This document shows, one piece after another, positions 30,251 through 42,237 of a stretch of DNA of 64,000 bases. The translations under genes were made by a program, and so were the position numbers. The stretch comes from Limnanthes douglasii subsp. nivea (Eukaryota > Streptophyta > Magnoliopsida > Brassicales > Limnanthaceae): the NCBI GenBank assembly GCA_036936605.1, contig JAUPFV010000003.1:148274997-148338996 (forward strand), read 5' to 3'. The notes under the pieces were generated by a model. The model was not told the origin of the DNA, did not search any database, and saw nothing but the letters and a program-made list of their open reading frames with translations. Every line of letters starts with the position of its first letter. The first letter of the stretch is position 1.

Positions 30251-33108
30251 ATGTTCAGATCCGGAAACGCATTGGTGAAAGGAGGTTGGCTAAACTTATA
30301 TGATTTGGAAAGAGCAAGAAAAGACGCAAGAATTGCAGCTGGACTCCCTGCCTCTCTTGGTGGAGAAATCAGTCAAACAAATCCAAACACAGATAAGAGC
30401 TCCTCATCATCAAAAACATCAAAAGTTAGAAAAACATCTTTTATCCCAACTGTATCTCATTTAGAGTCAGGGTTTTCGGTTCAAGAGTCTCAAAAACCAG
30501 TGTCTAAAGAAAAAGCAGTTTCCAATGTTAGGAAACCTTCACCTTTCCTGGCAATGGGTTCAGACGCTGAGAAATCCACCCTTCGAAGGATTACACGCCT
30601 TTCAAAGGCCAAAATCACTCAACCTACTAGTTCGGAGACAATGAAGCCCCTAAAAGATTCTAAACCATCCGAACAACAGTCAAATGTGATGGAAGAAAAT
30701 ATAGAGGACAGTATGGGAGACACCCCATTTGAGACATTCGGACACACAAAAGAGAACGCAGAATATCGGACACTCAATGTGAAAGTGAGTTTGTCCAATA
30801 CTGAGTCAATTCCAGAGTGCCTGGAAGGGAAAGTGGGGCCAAACTTTCAAAAAGTTAGTGTGAAGTATTTAATAGCTCTTCAGAATATTTCTTACGTATA
30901 CACCCATACCGCTGAACTGGATCGAATTTGAACAAAATGGGGCTTTCCAGAATCTGTTAAGGTGAGAATTCCAAATAGTCCGGAAACCCCCATGAACTGT
31001 AAATCCCATGAGTTAGTCGTATATACTGAAGTGCTCAATTGGGGCCTTTGATTTCCTTTGGACCCAGAAATAGTCAGGTATTTTTATCTGATAAAGTTAT
31101 GCCCAAGTCAACTGAGCCCAAATGCATGGTATATCTTGTCCGCTGGCATAATGACATCTAGACTTTCCAAAATTACCTTACCAATAGGGAAATACGCGGT
31201 TGTGGCGAATCTGTGCAAAAACCACCATATCCCTTTTTATCATTACAATATGAGTAATGACTATAAGGTGGTGAAAGATCTGTTGGAGTCCGAGAAACCA
31301 TGGAGGACTCACTTTCGTTTTATCAGTGGAGCATGGAAGAATGGTAAAAAGATAAACTCCACCACTAATCCAACTCAGCTGATTAGCCGCTGGAAAATTT
31401 CAAGTAATATCTGTTCGTATTTTTATTAATCTTCAAATGCTATGTTAATATTCCGAATTGACTATTGTGTTTTCTTGTAGTATTTTCAAAAATGTTTCTG
31501 GAGCACCTAGAGGCAGGACAAGCTACCTGTACCAGGTTAAACGAATGGGAATCAAAGAAATGGGGATTGGGTTTCCATAACTGCTTTACTTCTGGAAACT
31601 TTATGAGGTCTCACCTATGGAATACTACGGGGGATAGAGACCTTACTTGGGAACTGCCGACCACTCATCCTCTTGCAAATGTTATTTTGAAGAGAACTGA
31701 GGCTAAGGATGACAAAATTCACTCGCCTTCCCAGAACAAAGCCCATAGTCACCTGGACAATATCAAAAACAATAACAAGAAGAAAACTAAAGCTGGCCCA
31801 TCTCAACAAGTCTCCGAAGGGGTTGGTTCAGAGAACCAAAGAGGAATCAACATCATTTTGTTGGAAGCAGTTGAACTCACAGTGAAGGAAGTTGGTGGAT
31901 CGGATCATCCGCCTCGGATTACAAGGAAAGATCATAAGAGGCGTAAGGAGAGCAGTGACGGAAGAGCTACAAAAAAGAAGAAAAGTAGTCTAGTATCAGA
32001 GATAGTACTTTGTCCTACCGAAATCCCTCCTTCCAATCTTGTTGATCTTCCTCTTTCCAATCATGTTGATCTTCTTACACAAGAAGAAGTTCCACCTAAC
32101 CTTCATTCTCAACGTTCCTACCAACTAAACAACCAACTGTTGAGGGAGATGTTAATCTGAACGAGTTTTAAAATATGTACTTCAGTGACTTGGATAAAGA
32201 AAACTTCCAACGGACTTTTCCTCATGCCGGTGTAGCCAATGTTGTAACCTATAAAGGTGAGACATGCGAGGTAGTAAGTGAGAAAGATACCCTGATTCAT
32301 TCTCTCTTAGGTTACATCCGTCCGATAGTTGATTTTAGAGAGGCAAGTCAGGGAACAAGGAACGAACATAACTTCCTTAACCACAGAAAACCAGGGCTTG
32401 AAGAATGAACTCTCCACTACTCAACAACAGATAGAAAATTTAAAGACTGAGAAAGAGGACTTTGTTACCGAACTCTGCCAGTCCAAAAGTGCTCGGGAGG
32501 ATCTCCAGACTAAATATTCTGGACTGGAAATTTCTTCCTCCACAGAGATCAAATCCTTAAAGGAACAACAAACCACCAATCCTAGAACTATTAAAATGTT
32601 ATCCGAAGACAAAGCTAAACTAGAGACGCTTCTCAAGGATAAGACAGATTAGAACGCCTCTTTCGTAAGCAAACAAGCCCAAGAGATAACTGCGAGGATA
32701 GAAAAGTATGTTTTCGGAGTGGTGGATTCTTTGGAGAAAAGAGACGATGGGGTCAAATCGGATATGGTTTTGTTATTCTATGAAACATTTCCGAAGAGAA
32801 CCCTTGGTCCTTTGTGGAAATATGTACCATACGAGGTTCTTCCTTTCCATACCATAGCGAATGGTGATAAGCATGGTTATTCAAACGGAGAAGATTCTGA
32901 TGAAGGAACTGGTGAGAGTTCGAGCGCTGAACTCAAAAGTCCCAAGAAAGGTAAAAGTGGTGAAGAAACCGAAGGGAAAATCCCTAAGGTCATGATGTTA
33001 TATTGTGTTTTTGAAACTAAAGTCCTTGAAAGACCAAGACATTTTGTTATGTTTTTTGAATTCCTGACTTACGAACCAAAGTCCTTGAATGGTCAAGGTA
33101 TTTTATGA
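30251..33108 (+). pseudogene. Antisense ORF of element 3
   Basis: The likely ATG is at 30251, giving MFRSGNALVKGGWLNLYDLE. A Ser/Lys-rich region follows, then a conserved domain: VKYLIALQNISYVYTHTAEL, RYFYLIKLCPSQLSPNAW and NHHIPFYHYNM. This resembles the Pfam family described as putative gypsy-type transposon proteins (Transposase_28), though I assign it only from memory of the pattern. Near 31404-31480 is a short intron. The second exon has LEAGQATCTRLNEWESKKWG, a basic region, a coiled coil (32330-32650) and KSDMVLLFYETFPKRTLGP before an acidic tail. Stops at about 30929 and 31050, and frameshifts later, show it is no longer functional. It runs opposite to gag-pol. Confidence 0.75.
31404..31480 (+). 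other. Intron in the element 3 aORF
   Basis: The 77-bp segment starts GTAATATC and ends TTTTCTTGTAG. Joining its flanks keeps the frame in phase 1, and the residues on both sides align with element 2 across its own intron at the same position. Confidence 0.7.
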
Positions 33109-33432
33109 ATTGTGGATCGGACATGTTCTTATCATGTTAAATATTGTATATTCCTTTTGTATGAACTCCATTGTCTTCTTATAGTTAACATTCTAAGTAG
33201 TTTTCAGTATTTCTGATTTGTTTAATAAATGTTTAATAAGCATTGAATGACTCTAATAACAAGTGTTTAATAAATGTGATTAAGTGTTTAACAGATCCGG
33301 TCAGCTTAAAGATACTTCATTTGAGAGCCGATGTATTTAATAAGTATTTAATTGATCTATTCTCCTCATACTATGGTCAAGAAATTTGCACAAGAGTTTT
33401 GAAGAAGGCATAAGATGTTATTGAAAAACCTA

Positions 33433-33480
33433 GACACCTCATTAAAACCTCCTCGCGCCACCAGGGTAGGAAAGAGTATG
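33433..33480 (-). other. Conserved non-coding block after integrase (element 3)
   Basis: On the plus strand it reads GACACCTCATTAAAACCTC, then GCCACCAGGGTAGGAAAGAG and TATG. It is nearly the same as 38849-38897 in element 2 and related to 16576-16623 in element 1. Confidence 0.7.
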
Positions 33481-33544
33481 CCCCCTAATATTTACATTGA
33501 GATATGAAAAAGTAAATATTTATAAGAGAATTTTATTCTAAATA

Positions 33545-34658
33545 TAATATGAAGTGTTGAATGTTCCATGGGTGTTTCAATACTCTGCTTTCTTTGTCTT
33601 GAAGTTTATATGTTCTTGGCTTGATTCTTTCACATACCACATAGGGACCTTCCCAGTTCGAAGGCAGCTTGCCAAACTATTTTTCTTTAGTGTGCAAAAA
33701 GATGTTTCTCAAGAATTTGTCTTCCAATTGAAAATCTCTTCTTTTAACCTTGGATGCAAATGTGATCATCATCAAACCCTGATAGTGTGTTGTTATTAAA
33801 TGCGCTTTGACTCTTCTCTCTTCAATCAAGTCCAACTGATTCCTAACTGCCATATCATTGGCCTGTTCGGAATAGCTTTGGATTCTGAAAGATGGTAAAG
33901 TATCTTTTATGGATGCGATTGCATCCATCCCATAAACGAGAGCAAAAGAGGATTCTTGTGTAGCAATCCGATAAGTAGTTTGGTAAGCCCACAGTACTTC
34001 TTACAAATAACTTGGCCACTTCCCTGCTCCTCTTTCCAGATTCTTTTGTAGCTCGGACAAGATCGTTCAATTAGCAACTTCAACTTGCCTATTACCTTGA
34101 GGTTGGAATAGAGAAGAAAAAAAAGTGTTACATTCCTCTGCAAGTGAAAAATATCTCTATGTTTTTATTATCAAATTGTGGCCCATTATCTGTAGTGATC
34201 TTCTGGGGAACCCAAATATGCAACATATGTTGGATAGAATGAATTTTATTACTGCCTTAGAAGTGGTTCCAACTAAGGGAGTTGCCTCTATCCACTTAGA
34301 GAACTAATCAATTTCCACTATTATCGTTCGATATCCATCGGGTACCATGGGAAGAGGCACAACCAAATCCAACCCCCATCTATCAAAAGGTATTGGTTCG
34401 GATATAGACTCCATAGGAATTGCTGGCACATGGATTCTATTCATATATTTCTAGTAAGGATCACACCTTTTGACCATATCTTTGGCATCTGCCATTATCG
34501 TTGGCCAGTAGTACCCTGTTAATAAGACTCTTCTGGTTAAGGCCTTATAGCCACAATGTACAGAGCCTTCTCCGTCATACAGTTCGGATAAAACATTTTG
34601 GGATTCTTCAAATCCTAAGCAACGCAAGAGAGGTCTGATAAATAATTTCTTATAATAC
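33545..34658 (-). pseudogene. Integrase of element 3, left of the element 2 insertion
   Basis: The minus strand encodes integrase from TRRVLLTGYYWPTIMADAK near 34540 to NIFLHTKEK near 33690 and its C-terminal end near 33550. A DRWGLDLV core segment is near 34370 and LDLIEERRVKAHL near 33810. Several stops and frameshifts break it. At 34654-34658 the sequence AATAC begins element 2. The same AATAC and the continuation of the pol frame are found at 45059, so this is the downstream half of one pol gene. Confidence 0.8.
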
Positions 34659-35066
34659 TGGTGAGGTTTATTTTTGTCTGAGGGTAAGTTTGTAATTTTT
34701 GTTTAGAACTGTGTGGAAGTTTGAGTGTATTTAATGTTTGAGTAGAGAGTAGAGGGAGAATTAAGTAGCCTGGTTGTATTTAATTTTCATTACCCTCATT
34801 TAATGTTGGTGGTTGGGTATTTATACCCTTACATTTGGGCTTTATGGGCTTTCGGGTCATTTTTAATGGACCCGGGTCAAGTTCAAGGACCCATGAGCTC
34901 TTAGTAGGAGAGCAAGCAGCTTAGTCAAGAAGTGATTAGGTTTTAAGTACTTTAGTTCTATTCGAACAGCACAATGAATGATGGTGTCCGAATTTTCATC
35001 GTCCGGTTAGGTAGACCTTGCCCGAACTGACCATGTCTGGAGTGGTAACAAGATCCGGACTCATCA
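34659..35066 (-). repeat. 3' LTR of element 2
   Basis: It begins TGGTGAGGTTTATTTTTG and ends CCGGACTCATCA, with TSD AATAC just before it. About ten substitutions separate it from 44651-45058. The neighbouring polypurine tract reads AAAAAAGGGGCTAC on the minus strand (35067-35080). Confidence 0.93.
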
Positions 35067-35512
35067 GTAGCCCCTTTTTTAGGTGTTTGTTCAAAAACCT
35101 TTGTCAAAACCTGAAAAACAGTCCGTTGTTAGTGACAGTTACATCCAGACAGGTCCTCCGAATAGTGTCATAGTTTTATCCGGACTGAAAAAAGCTCTTT
35201 GAATCTAAACGGTTTTTTGCCAAAGTTCATGGGACACGTGTCTCTCTCTGGTTCGTTACTTCAGCCGTTTTTTCACCTTGAATTTCGCACCCACCTTCTC
35301 TGAAAAGCAACCTCTTCATTAAATGAAGGTGACATCATCGCCCTTTCTTAATCATTGTAAATCCTTTCGAATTCTCCTAGGAATCAAAACTTCTTTTTGG
35401 GGTTTACTATAAATTAAAACACTTTTCCACTATTTTACTATCACCTTCATTTTCACTTTGCTAATTTCCAGAGCTTTCTCTCTCAAACACAAGTTTTTCA
35501 CTTTGGTTGTTT

Positions 35513-38452
35513 ATGTTCACGACTATGAACGCTTTAATCAGAGGCGGGTGGCTCAATCTATCAGAACTAGAAAAATCACAAAAAGTTGAAAGGGAAAGGC
35601 GCATCGCAGCAGGCTTACCTACTTCCTCCATCGACAAACCAGCAACCTCAACTGCAGAGCCTGTTCAAGGTTCCTCCTCTACAAAAGGTCTCAAACCGAA
35701 GATATTGTTTCAAACCAGTCTTTCTCCTATTGTTTCAGGTTCATCGGTTTAAGAGTCAGAACCCACTGTTGAACCAGGTTTACACTTACTAGTTTCAAAA
35801 AACCTTCCCCATTCATAGCCATGGGGTCAGATGCAGATACTTCTCCCAACAAACTGGTTGATCGAAGAAAAGGTCGGTTGGTCAAAAGGCAGGCTTCCAA
35901 AGGCACCCCTTCGAAATCAGGCGCCAAGGATAGCAGTTTAAGGTCAGAAACACCCATAAAAGTTCCCAAGGACAGGCTGTCCGGACCGGAGGCCACTGGC
36001 TTAAGCCCCCAAAGAGAAACCATCATATTAGAGCCCTGTCCGGAGGCCAGAGTCCAGGAGAGTATTGAAGCTCATCAGTCCGGAGGTCAGACTGAACCAA
36101 CCCCAAACTCCCCCCTCACAAAGACAACTGAAAACCCTTCCTCAATAATGGAGGAAATAATTGAGGACTCTATCGAAGAGGCTCCATTCGAGTCCAAACC
36201 CTCCGGACAGACTAGTGATGCTGCTGCTGTCAAGAAGGATAAGGGCAAAGAGAAGCTATGCCTTAGGCATCCAGAATTACCAGAAATCTTCGAAGGAAAA
36301 GTGGGTCATTGTTTCCACAAGGTAAACGTTAAATATCTTCTTGCTTTACAGAAAATCAACTATGCTTTCATCCATATAGCCGAGTTGGGCCGGATGCGTA
36401 CGAAGTGGGGGATTCCGGAAAACGTAAAGATAATAATCCTCATAGACCCCGAAACCCCAATGGATTGCAAACTCAATGAAATAGTCATCTTCACTGAGCT
36501 TTTTAAATGGGGTTTAAGGTTCCCCTTAGATCCGGAAATAGTTAGGTATTTCCACCTCATCAAGCTCTGCCCTAGTCAAGTGAGCCCCAACGCCTGGTAC
36601 ACACTTATGGCATGCATCATGGCCTCCAAGCTCTCCGGGATTCCTTTACCAATGGAGGAATTTGCAGTTGTGGCCAGTCTTTGTAGAAACCACCATATTC
36701 CCTTCTATCACTTCAACATGGGTGATAATTATAAAGCAGTGGATAATCTGCTTGAGTCGGAGAGAAATTGGAGGACTCAATTCCTGTTCGTAAGCGGTGC
36801 TTGGGAGAATGGGAGGAAAATCAAAGCTGGAGTCAACCCGAGTCTCCTCACCAGCAGATGGAGGAGTGATCGTAAGGATCCTACCTTACATTTTTATTTT
36901 TAGTTTTATCGAATTTTCCTAAACTGATTGGTCTTGTCTTTTGTCTTAACAGAGCTGCCCAAAGACTTCAATGACTATCTAAAGTCCGTGCAGACCACTT
37001 ATACCAAGATCAACACTTGGGTTGTTGAAAAGTGGGGGAATCGGTTTCATGATGCTTTTACATGAGGCAATTTTGTAAGGTCTCACCTCTGGAACACTAC
37101 TGGCCTAAGGGACTTGACCTGGGAAGAACTCACCACTCCACCCCCTCTGGATGTAGTCCTCAAGAGAACACACGAACCGGATGGGTCACTATACTTGCCA
37201 GGCCGGGCCAAGGCCCCGAGTAAAATGAAAGGCAAGAAAGGAAAGGGCAAGAAGGTTGCAGGTGAGGCTAAACCTGCCGAGATGGAGGAGGCTGCTCCAA
37301 CAAACCCAAAGGGGCCAGCCACAAGCCAGATTGATGTTGCTCTGTTAGAAGTGGTAGAGCATGAAAGTGCTAGGGAAGAGGTTAAATCACCAAAACCCCC
37401 AAGGGTTCCTAAGAGAGACCGAAAACGGGGAGCAGAAAGCAAGGACAGGGAGGCTAAGAAGAAAAAGACCTCCAGGGGTGATGAACTTTCTCTCCGGCCT
37501 CCGGAGCCTCTCCCCCCTGTAGAGCCTACTGATTCGACAAGAGCAGAGGAGATCCCTGGTGACTTTCAAACTGACGAGGTTGGAGGAGGAGACCTTAGCA
37601 TTGATTGTGTTGACATCACAGGGCTTGTTGCAAACCTTCCCAAAGACAATTTTACTGGGCCTTACCTCCCTCCGAGTACTTCGAACACCGTTACTTTTAA
37701 AGGTAATACTTTAACTGTTTCAAGTGAAAGGGATATTATAGCTCACTCCATATTAAGTAATGTTCAGCCAGTGCTTGTTTTGGAGAAACAAGTTCGAGGT
37801 CAGGCAGATATTAGATCTCAAATCTGACAAAGAGAGACTGTCCGATGATCTTCTTACTGTCACTCAACATGCTGACATTCTGAAGGGAGAAAATGAGGAG
37901 CTAAAGAAGAGCCAAGAGGGGTGGACCACAAAAGTTGCCACTTTAGAAGACACTATCAAAGAGCTACGAGAGAAGCTGTCCGGATTAGAGAAAGATCTCA
38001 CCTCTTCAAAAGAGGAGGCAAAAGCCAAGGATCAAGTCATCCACAACTTGACAAATGACAAGATTGCGCTCGAGAACACAGCGTCCAAGGCTGCAGAGGA
38101 GAAAGCAGATCTGCTAAGGGAGCAAGAGGCCAAAATTCAGGCCAAAATCGATGCTTATGCCAACAACGTAATAGACAGTCAAGAAACAATGTATGCCAAG
38201 GTAAAGTCGGACATGGTCTTGCTTTTTCATGAGAAGTTTCCAAAGAGGAATCTGGGAGACTTGTGGAATTTTGTAGAGTATCCAGACCTTCCCTTCCATA
38301 CAATGGCCGAAGATGACAGGTTTGATTTCTCCAGTGCATCCTCATCTGACGACAAAGAGAACACAGGGGAGAGTCCAAACGAGGAGGAGGACGATCCCAA
38401 GAAGAAGAAGAAGACAGGTGAGGCTGAGCCATCTTCAAAGGCTCAGTCTTAA
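35513..38452 (+). pseudogene. Antisense ORF of element 2 (spliced, slightly broken)
   Basis: ATG 35513 opens MFTTMNALIRGGWLNLSELE, matching element 3. A stop and frameshift lie near 35750-35800. A long open stretch from 35821 has VKYLLALQKINYAFIHIAEL, DPEIVRYFHLIKLCPSQVSP and NHHIPFYHFNMG. An 81-bp phase-1 intron follows at 36872-36952. The second exon has YLKSVQTTYTKINTWVVEKWG, a TGA at about 37063, HLWNTTGLRDLTWEE, a Lys-rich region that could be a nuclear signal, and after another frameshift near 37810 a coiled coil (SGLEKDLTSSKEEAKAKD). It ends KSDMVLLFHEKFPKRNLGDL and an acidic tail. The central domain resembles proteins called gypsy-type transposon (Transposase_28). The role in the element's life cycle is unknown. 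Confidence 0.78.
36872..36952 (+). other. Intron in the element 2 aORF
   Basis: The 81-bp segment starts GTAAGGATCC and ends TTGTCTTAACAG, both good plant splice sites. It contains an in-frame stop at 36901. Removing it keeps the reading frame (phase 1) and gives continuous similarity to element 3. Confidence 0.75.
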
Positions 38453-38848
38453 ATTATGAATTATCTTTTTATGTTATCTGAACTAAAGTCCTTGGAAGGT
38501 CAAGGCATCTTTGTAATTGTGTCCGACATTTTGTCCGGATAGATCTTTTGTTTTGTCTGACAATTTTAAAGTTCTTGGAAGGCCAAGGCACTTGGGTTAT
38601 TTCAATGAATATCTTTGTTTCGCACAACTCTTGCACTCTTTCATAATTTGTTTCAATTTTGGTGGCTAGTGTTTAAATAGCCCTTAGTTATTTCATAAAT
38701 ATTCTAAAGCGAGAGTGTTTAAACTCTCCGATGACAAATGTTTAAGTAGTTATCCTTCCTTTAATTCAATCCGGATGGTGTGACAAAAAACAAAGTAAGA
38801 ACACTTCGAATTTTTTTAAGAAGGCATCAAATTTCATAAAAAAACCCG

Positions 38849-38897
38849 GACACCTCATTAAAACCTCACCGAGCCACCAGGGTAGGAAAGAGTATGC
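38849..38897 (-). other. Conserved non-coding block after integrase (element 2)
   Basis: On the plus strand it reads GACACCTCATTAAAACCTC, then GAGCCACCAGGGTAGGAAAG and AGTATG. It differs from the element 3 copy at only a few positions although neighbouring non-coding DNA has diverged. It starts within about 25 bp of the integrase end. Confidence 0.72.
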
Positions 38898-38919
38898 CCC
38901 CAAATATTTACATGGATTT

Positions 38920-41900
38920 TTAAACAAGTAAATATTTACATAGCTTATATTCCAAGTACATCCGGAGATGCTCAATATTCCAAGGGTGATTCAAAACCCT
39001 TCCATCCTTGTCTTCTAGCCAATATGTTCCAGGTTTAAGCCTTTCAATGACCATATAAGGTCCTTCCCAAGTTGGGGCCAGTTTGCCGAACAACTTCTCT
39101 TTAGTGTGTAAGAAGACTTTCCTCAACACCTTGTCCCCCGGCTGGAAATCTCTTTCTTTAACTCTAGAAGCAAACCTGCTTCTCATCAAACCCTGATAGT
39201 GTGCAGCTCTAAGGTGAGCCTTAACTCGTCTTTCCTCTATTAGGTCAAGCTGACCTCTGATTGCCACTTCGTTAGCGTGTTCGGAGAAGTTGTGAACTCG
39301 AAATGAAGGGAGAGTTGCTTCTATGGGAGCTATTGCATCCATCCCATAGACCAAGGCAAAGGGTGACTCTTGTGTTGCAGCCCCAGGTGTAGTCGGGTAG
39401 GCCCACAAAACCTCTTATAAATAGCTAGGCCATTTCCCAGCAGCCCCTTCTAAATTCTTCTTTAAACCGGACAGTATAGTTCTGTTAGCCACTTCAACCT
39501 GACCATTTGCTTGTGGGTGGAAAGGTGAAGAGAAACAATATTGTATACCCCTTGAGGCACAGAAACTCTCCATTTCCTTGTTGTCGAACTGTGACCCATT
39601 GTCTGTCGTTATCTTTTGTGGAACACCAAATCTGCAACAGATGTTGGATAAAATGAATTTTATGACAGATTTTGATGTTGTTCCTGCCAGCGGGGCTGCT
39701 TCAATCCACTTTGAAAAATAATCAATAACAACAATTATAGTTCTGCGTCATCCGGATGCCATAGGAAGAGGTCTCACCAAATCCAACCCCCATCGAGCAA
39801 AAGGTATAGGCTCAAAAATTGACTCTAAAGGGATGGTTGGGACATGAATTTCATTGCTATATCTCTGGCATGGATCACACCTTTTCACCAGCTCCTTAAC
39901 ATCTTGCGTTATAGAGGGCCAATAATAGCCAGCCAGTAAAACTCTCCTTGTTAGAGCCCTGAATCCACAGTGAGCTGATCCCTCACCATCATGCAATTCA
40001 GAGAGGACTACTTGAGACTCATCATCTCCTAAACATCGCAAAAGAGGTTTACTGTAAGACTTTTTATACAAAACGTCTCTTAGTATGATAAAACCACGAG
40101 CCTTATGCTTCATTTTTCTTGCTAGTGATTTATCCGGAGGCAAGATGCCATCAGAGAGATACTGCAGGAGAGGAAATCTCCAATCTTGAGGTTGTTTCAT
40201 TTGTACATCGAAAATTTCTTCCTCTTTACCCACATTAAGTTGAATGGAAGGGCTCTCCAGTACATGGATCCAAGGATATGACTCAGTGTATGCTATGGTT
40301 GCCAATGAATCTGCTAGTTCATTCTCTGCTCGGGGTATATGCTCATAAACAACGCTTTTGAACTTAAGTGCCTCATTTTTAAGAAGAAGTAAGTACTTCA
40401 CTAGTTGCTCTTTTTTTGCCTCAGATTGACCTTGCGCATGGTGGATAAGAAGCTGGGAATCACTCATCAGCTTGACCCTTTTGGCCCCACAAATATAAGC
40501 TAACTTTAAACCAGCTATAGCTGCTTCATATTTGGACTCATTGTTGGAAGCCCTGAAAGCAAAACATATAGCCTGGTACATCTTGTCACCATATGGAGAA
40601 GTCAAGCACACCCCTACACCACATCCCATAGTACTTGATCCACCATCTGTCCGGACGATCCAGACCTTTTTGTCTTTCATCTCAGTAGTTCGCTCTGGTA
40701 TCCCTATCAGAGTGGAATTCAACTAAAAAATCAGCTACAGATTGGGCTTTGATTGCTGTTCGAGGAGCAAAATCAATATCGAAGTCCCCCAATTCCACTG
40801 ACCACTTAGTCATTCTACTTGAAATGTCTGCCTTTTGAAGAACATTCTTCAAGGGAAAAGATGTCCGGACGATAATAGGATGAGCCTGAAAATAAGGCCT
40901 CATCTTCCTTGCAGCAATTACCAAGGCTAATGCTAATTTTTCGAGCTTTAAATAGCGTTTTTCTGCATCTATCAAGCTCTTGCTGATGTAGTACACCGGA
41001 TGGGGGTAATTATCCACCTCTCTTACCAATACAGCACTGATGGCACAACTTGAAACTGCCAAGTATAAGAAGAGCGTCTCTCCATCAACAGGTTTAAATA
41101 AAGTCTTGGGGGAGGACAGATGTTTCTTAATCTCATTGAAGGCATCATCACACTGTGAAGTCCAGTCAAATCCCTTTGCACCCTTTAAAGTTTGAAAAAA
41201 CGGGGCACATCTGTCCGAAGACCTTGAGATGAATCGATTTAAAGCAGCCAACCTCCCAGTCAACCGTTGTACTTCTTTAACATTCTGAGGAGGCTCTATT
41301 TGGAATAAAGCATTAAGCTGGTCCGGATCGGGCTGTATCCCTTGCTCACTTATTATATAACCTAATAATTTTCCGGACTGCACTCCGAACACACATTTTT
41401 GTGGATTTAACTTCAAATTCACTTTTAATAAGTTAGCAAAAGTTTCTTGGAGATCCGCCAAGTGTAGTTGTTCATCCACACTTTTCACCATCATGTCATC
41501 AATATATACTTCCATATTTCTTCCAATTTGATCAGCAAAGGCTTTGTTCACCAATCTCTGATAAGTATCCCCAGTATTTTTCAATCCAAATGGCATCAAC
41601 TTGTAGCAATGAAGACCCCTGTCAGTAACAAACGTGGTATGCTCCTGATCCTTCGGATCTACTTGAATCTGATTGTACCCGGAGAAAGCATCCATGAAGG
41701 ATAGTAGTTTATTCCCAAAAGTGGAATCTACCAGCTGATCAATCTGGGGGACTGGATATAAATCTTTTGGGCAAGCCCTATTGAGATCTGTGAAGTCAAT
41801 GCACATACGCCACTTGCCATTTTTCTTTTTCACCAAGACCGGATTGGCAGTCCACAAAGGATACTGAGACTCCTTTATATGCCCCATTTTGGTGATCCTG

Positions 41901-42234
41901 TCAACTTCTTGAACAATAACATCAGCATTTTCCTTGGAAAAAGCCCTTCTCTTTTGTACCACAGGTGTTATGTCCCTCCGAATGGATATGTGATGTGATA
42001 TAATTTCTGCTGGAACCCCAGTAACATCAGCATTGCACCAAGCAAAAACATGCTCATGGTCTTTTAGAAACTTCAACATTTTATTCTTCAGTTCGGATAA
42101 CATTTTGGACCATATCTTAACACTTTTTCCTTCTTCCAAAGAATGCATTTCAACTTCTTCAACCGGTATCAACACTCCAGGGTCTCTCTGGGGTCATCAA
42201 TTTCACCCTTACCCCCAGAAAGCCCCTCAAACTG
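38920..42234 (-). pseudogene. pol: Pol of element 2: RT, two RNase H domains, integrase
   Basis: RT is at about 41950-41150 with CIDFTDLNRACPKD, MEVYIDDMMVKS near 41500, and LLGYIISEQGIQPDP. Normal RNase H follows to about 40700 (FLYLAVSSCAISAVL). After a frameshift near 40700, the archaeal-type RNase H is at 40690-40300 (WIVRTDGGSSTMGCG, SNNESKYEAAIAGLKL, HIPRAENELADSLAT). Integrase starts near 40010 (LHDGEGSAHCG, CDPCQ) and meets TGA near 39750 and TAA near 39417. Its core continues between them (ITTDNG, HPQANGQVEV). It ends HPWNIEHLRMYLEYK. After the gag-pro stop, the first residues QFEGLS and IDDPR are in the gag frame. A further frameshift near 42190 joins to the RT frame. This copy is inactive. 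Confidence 0.85.
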
Positions 42235-42237
42235 CTA
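42229..42237 (-). promoter_or_regulatory. Candidate readthrough stop between gag-pro and pol (element 2)
   Basis: The minus strand reads TAG CAG TTT after a GAA GAA end of gag-pro. Element 1 has TAG CAA TTT at the same place. The codons that follow give QFEGLS then IDDPR, aligned with element 1 without any start codon between. Confidence 0.55.

Noticed and set aside
41468..41704. Plus-strand frames within 38.9-44.6 kb
   Set aside because: They lie opposite the gag-pol frames of element 2 and show no family features.
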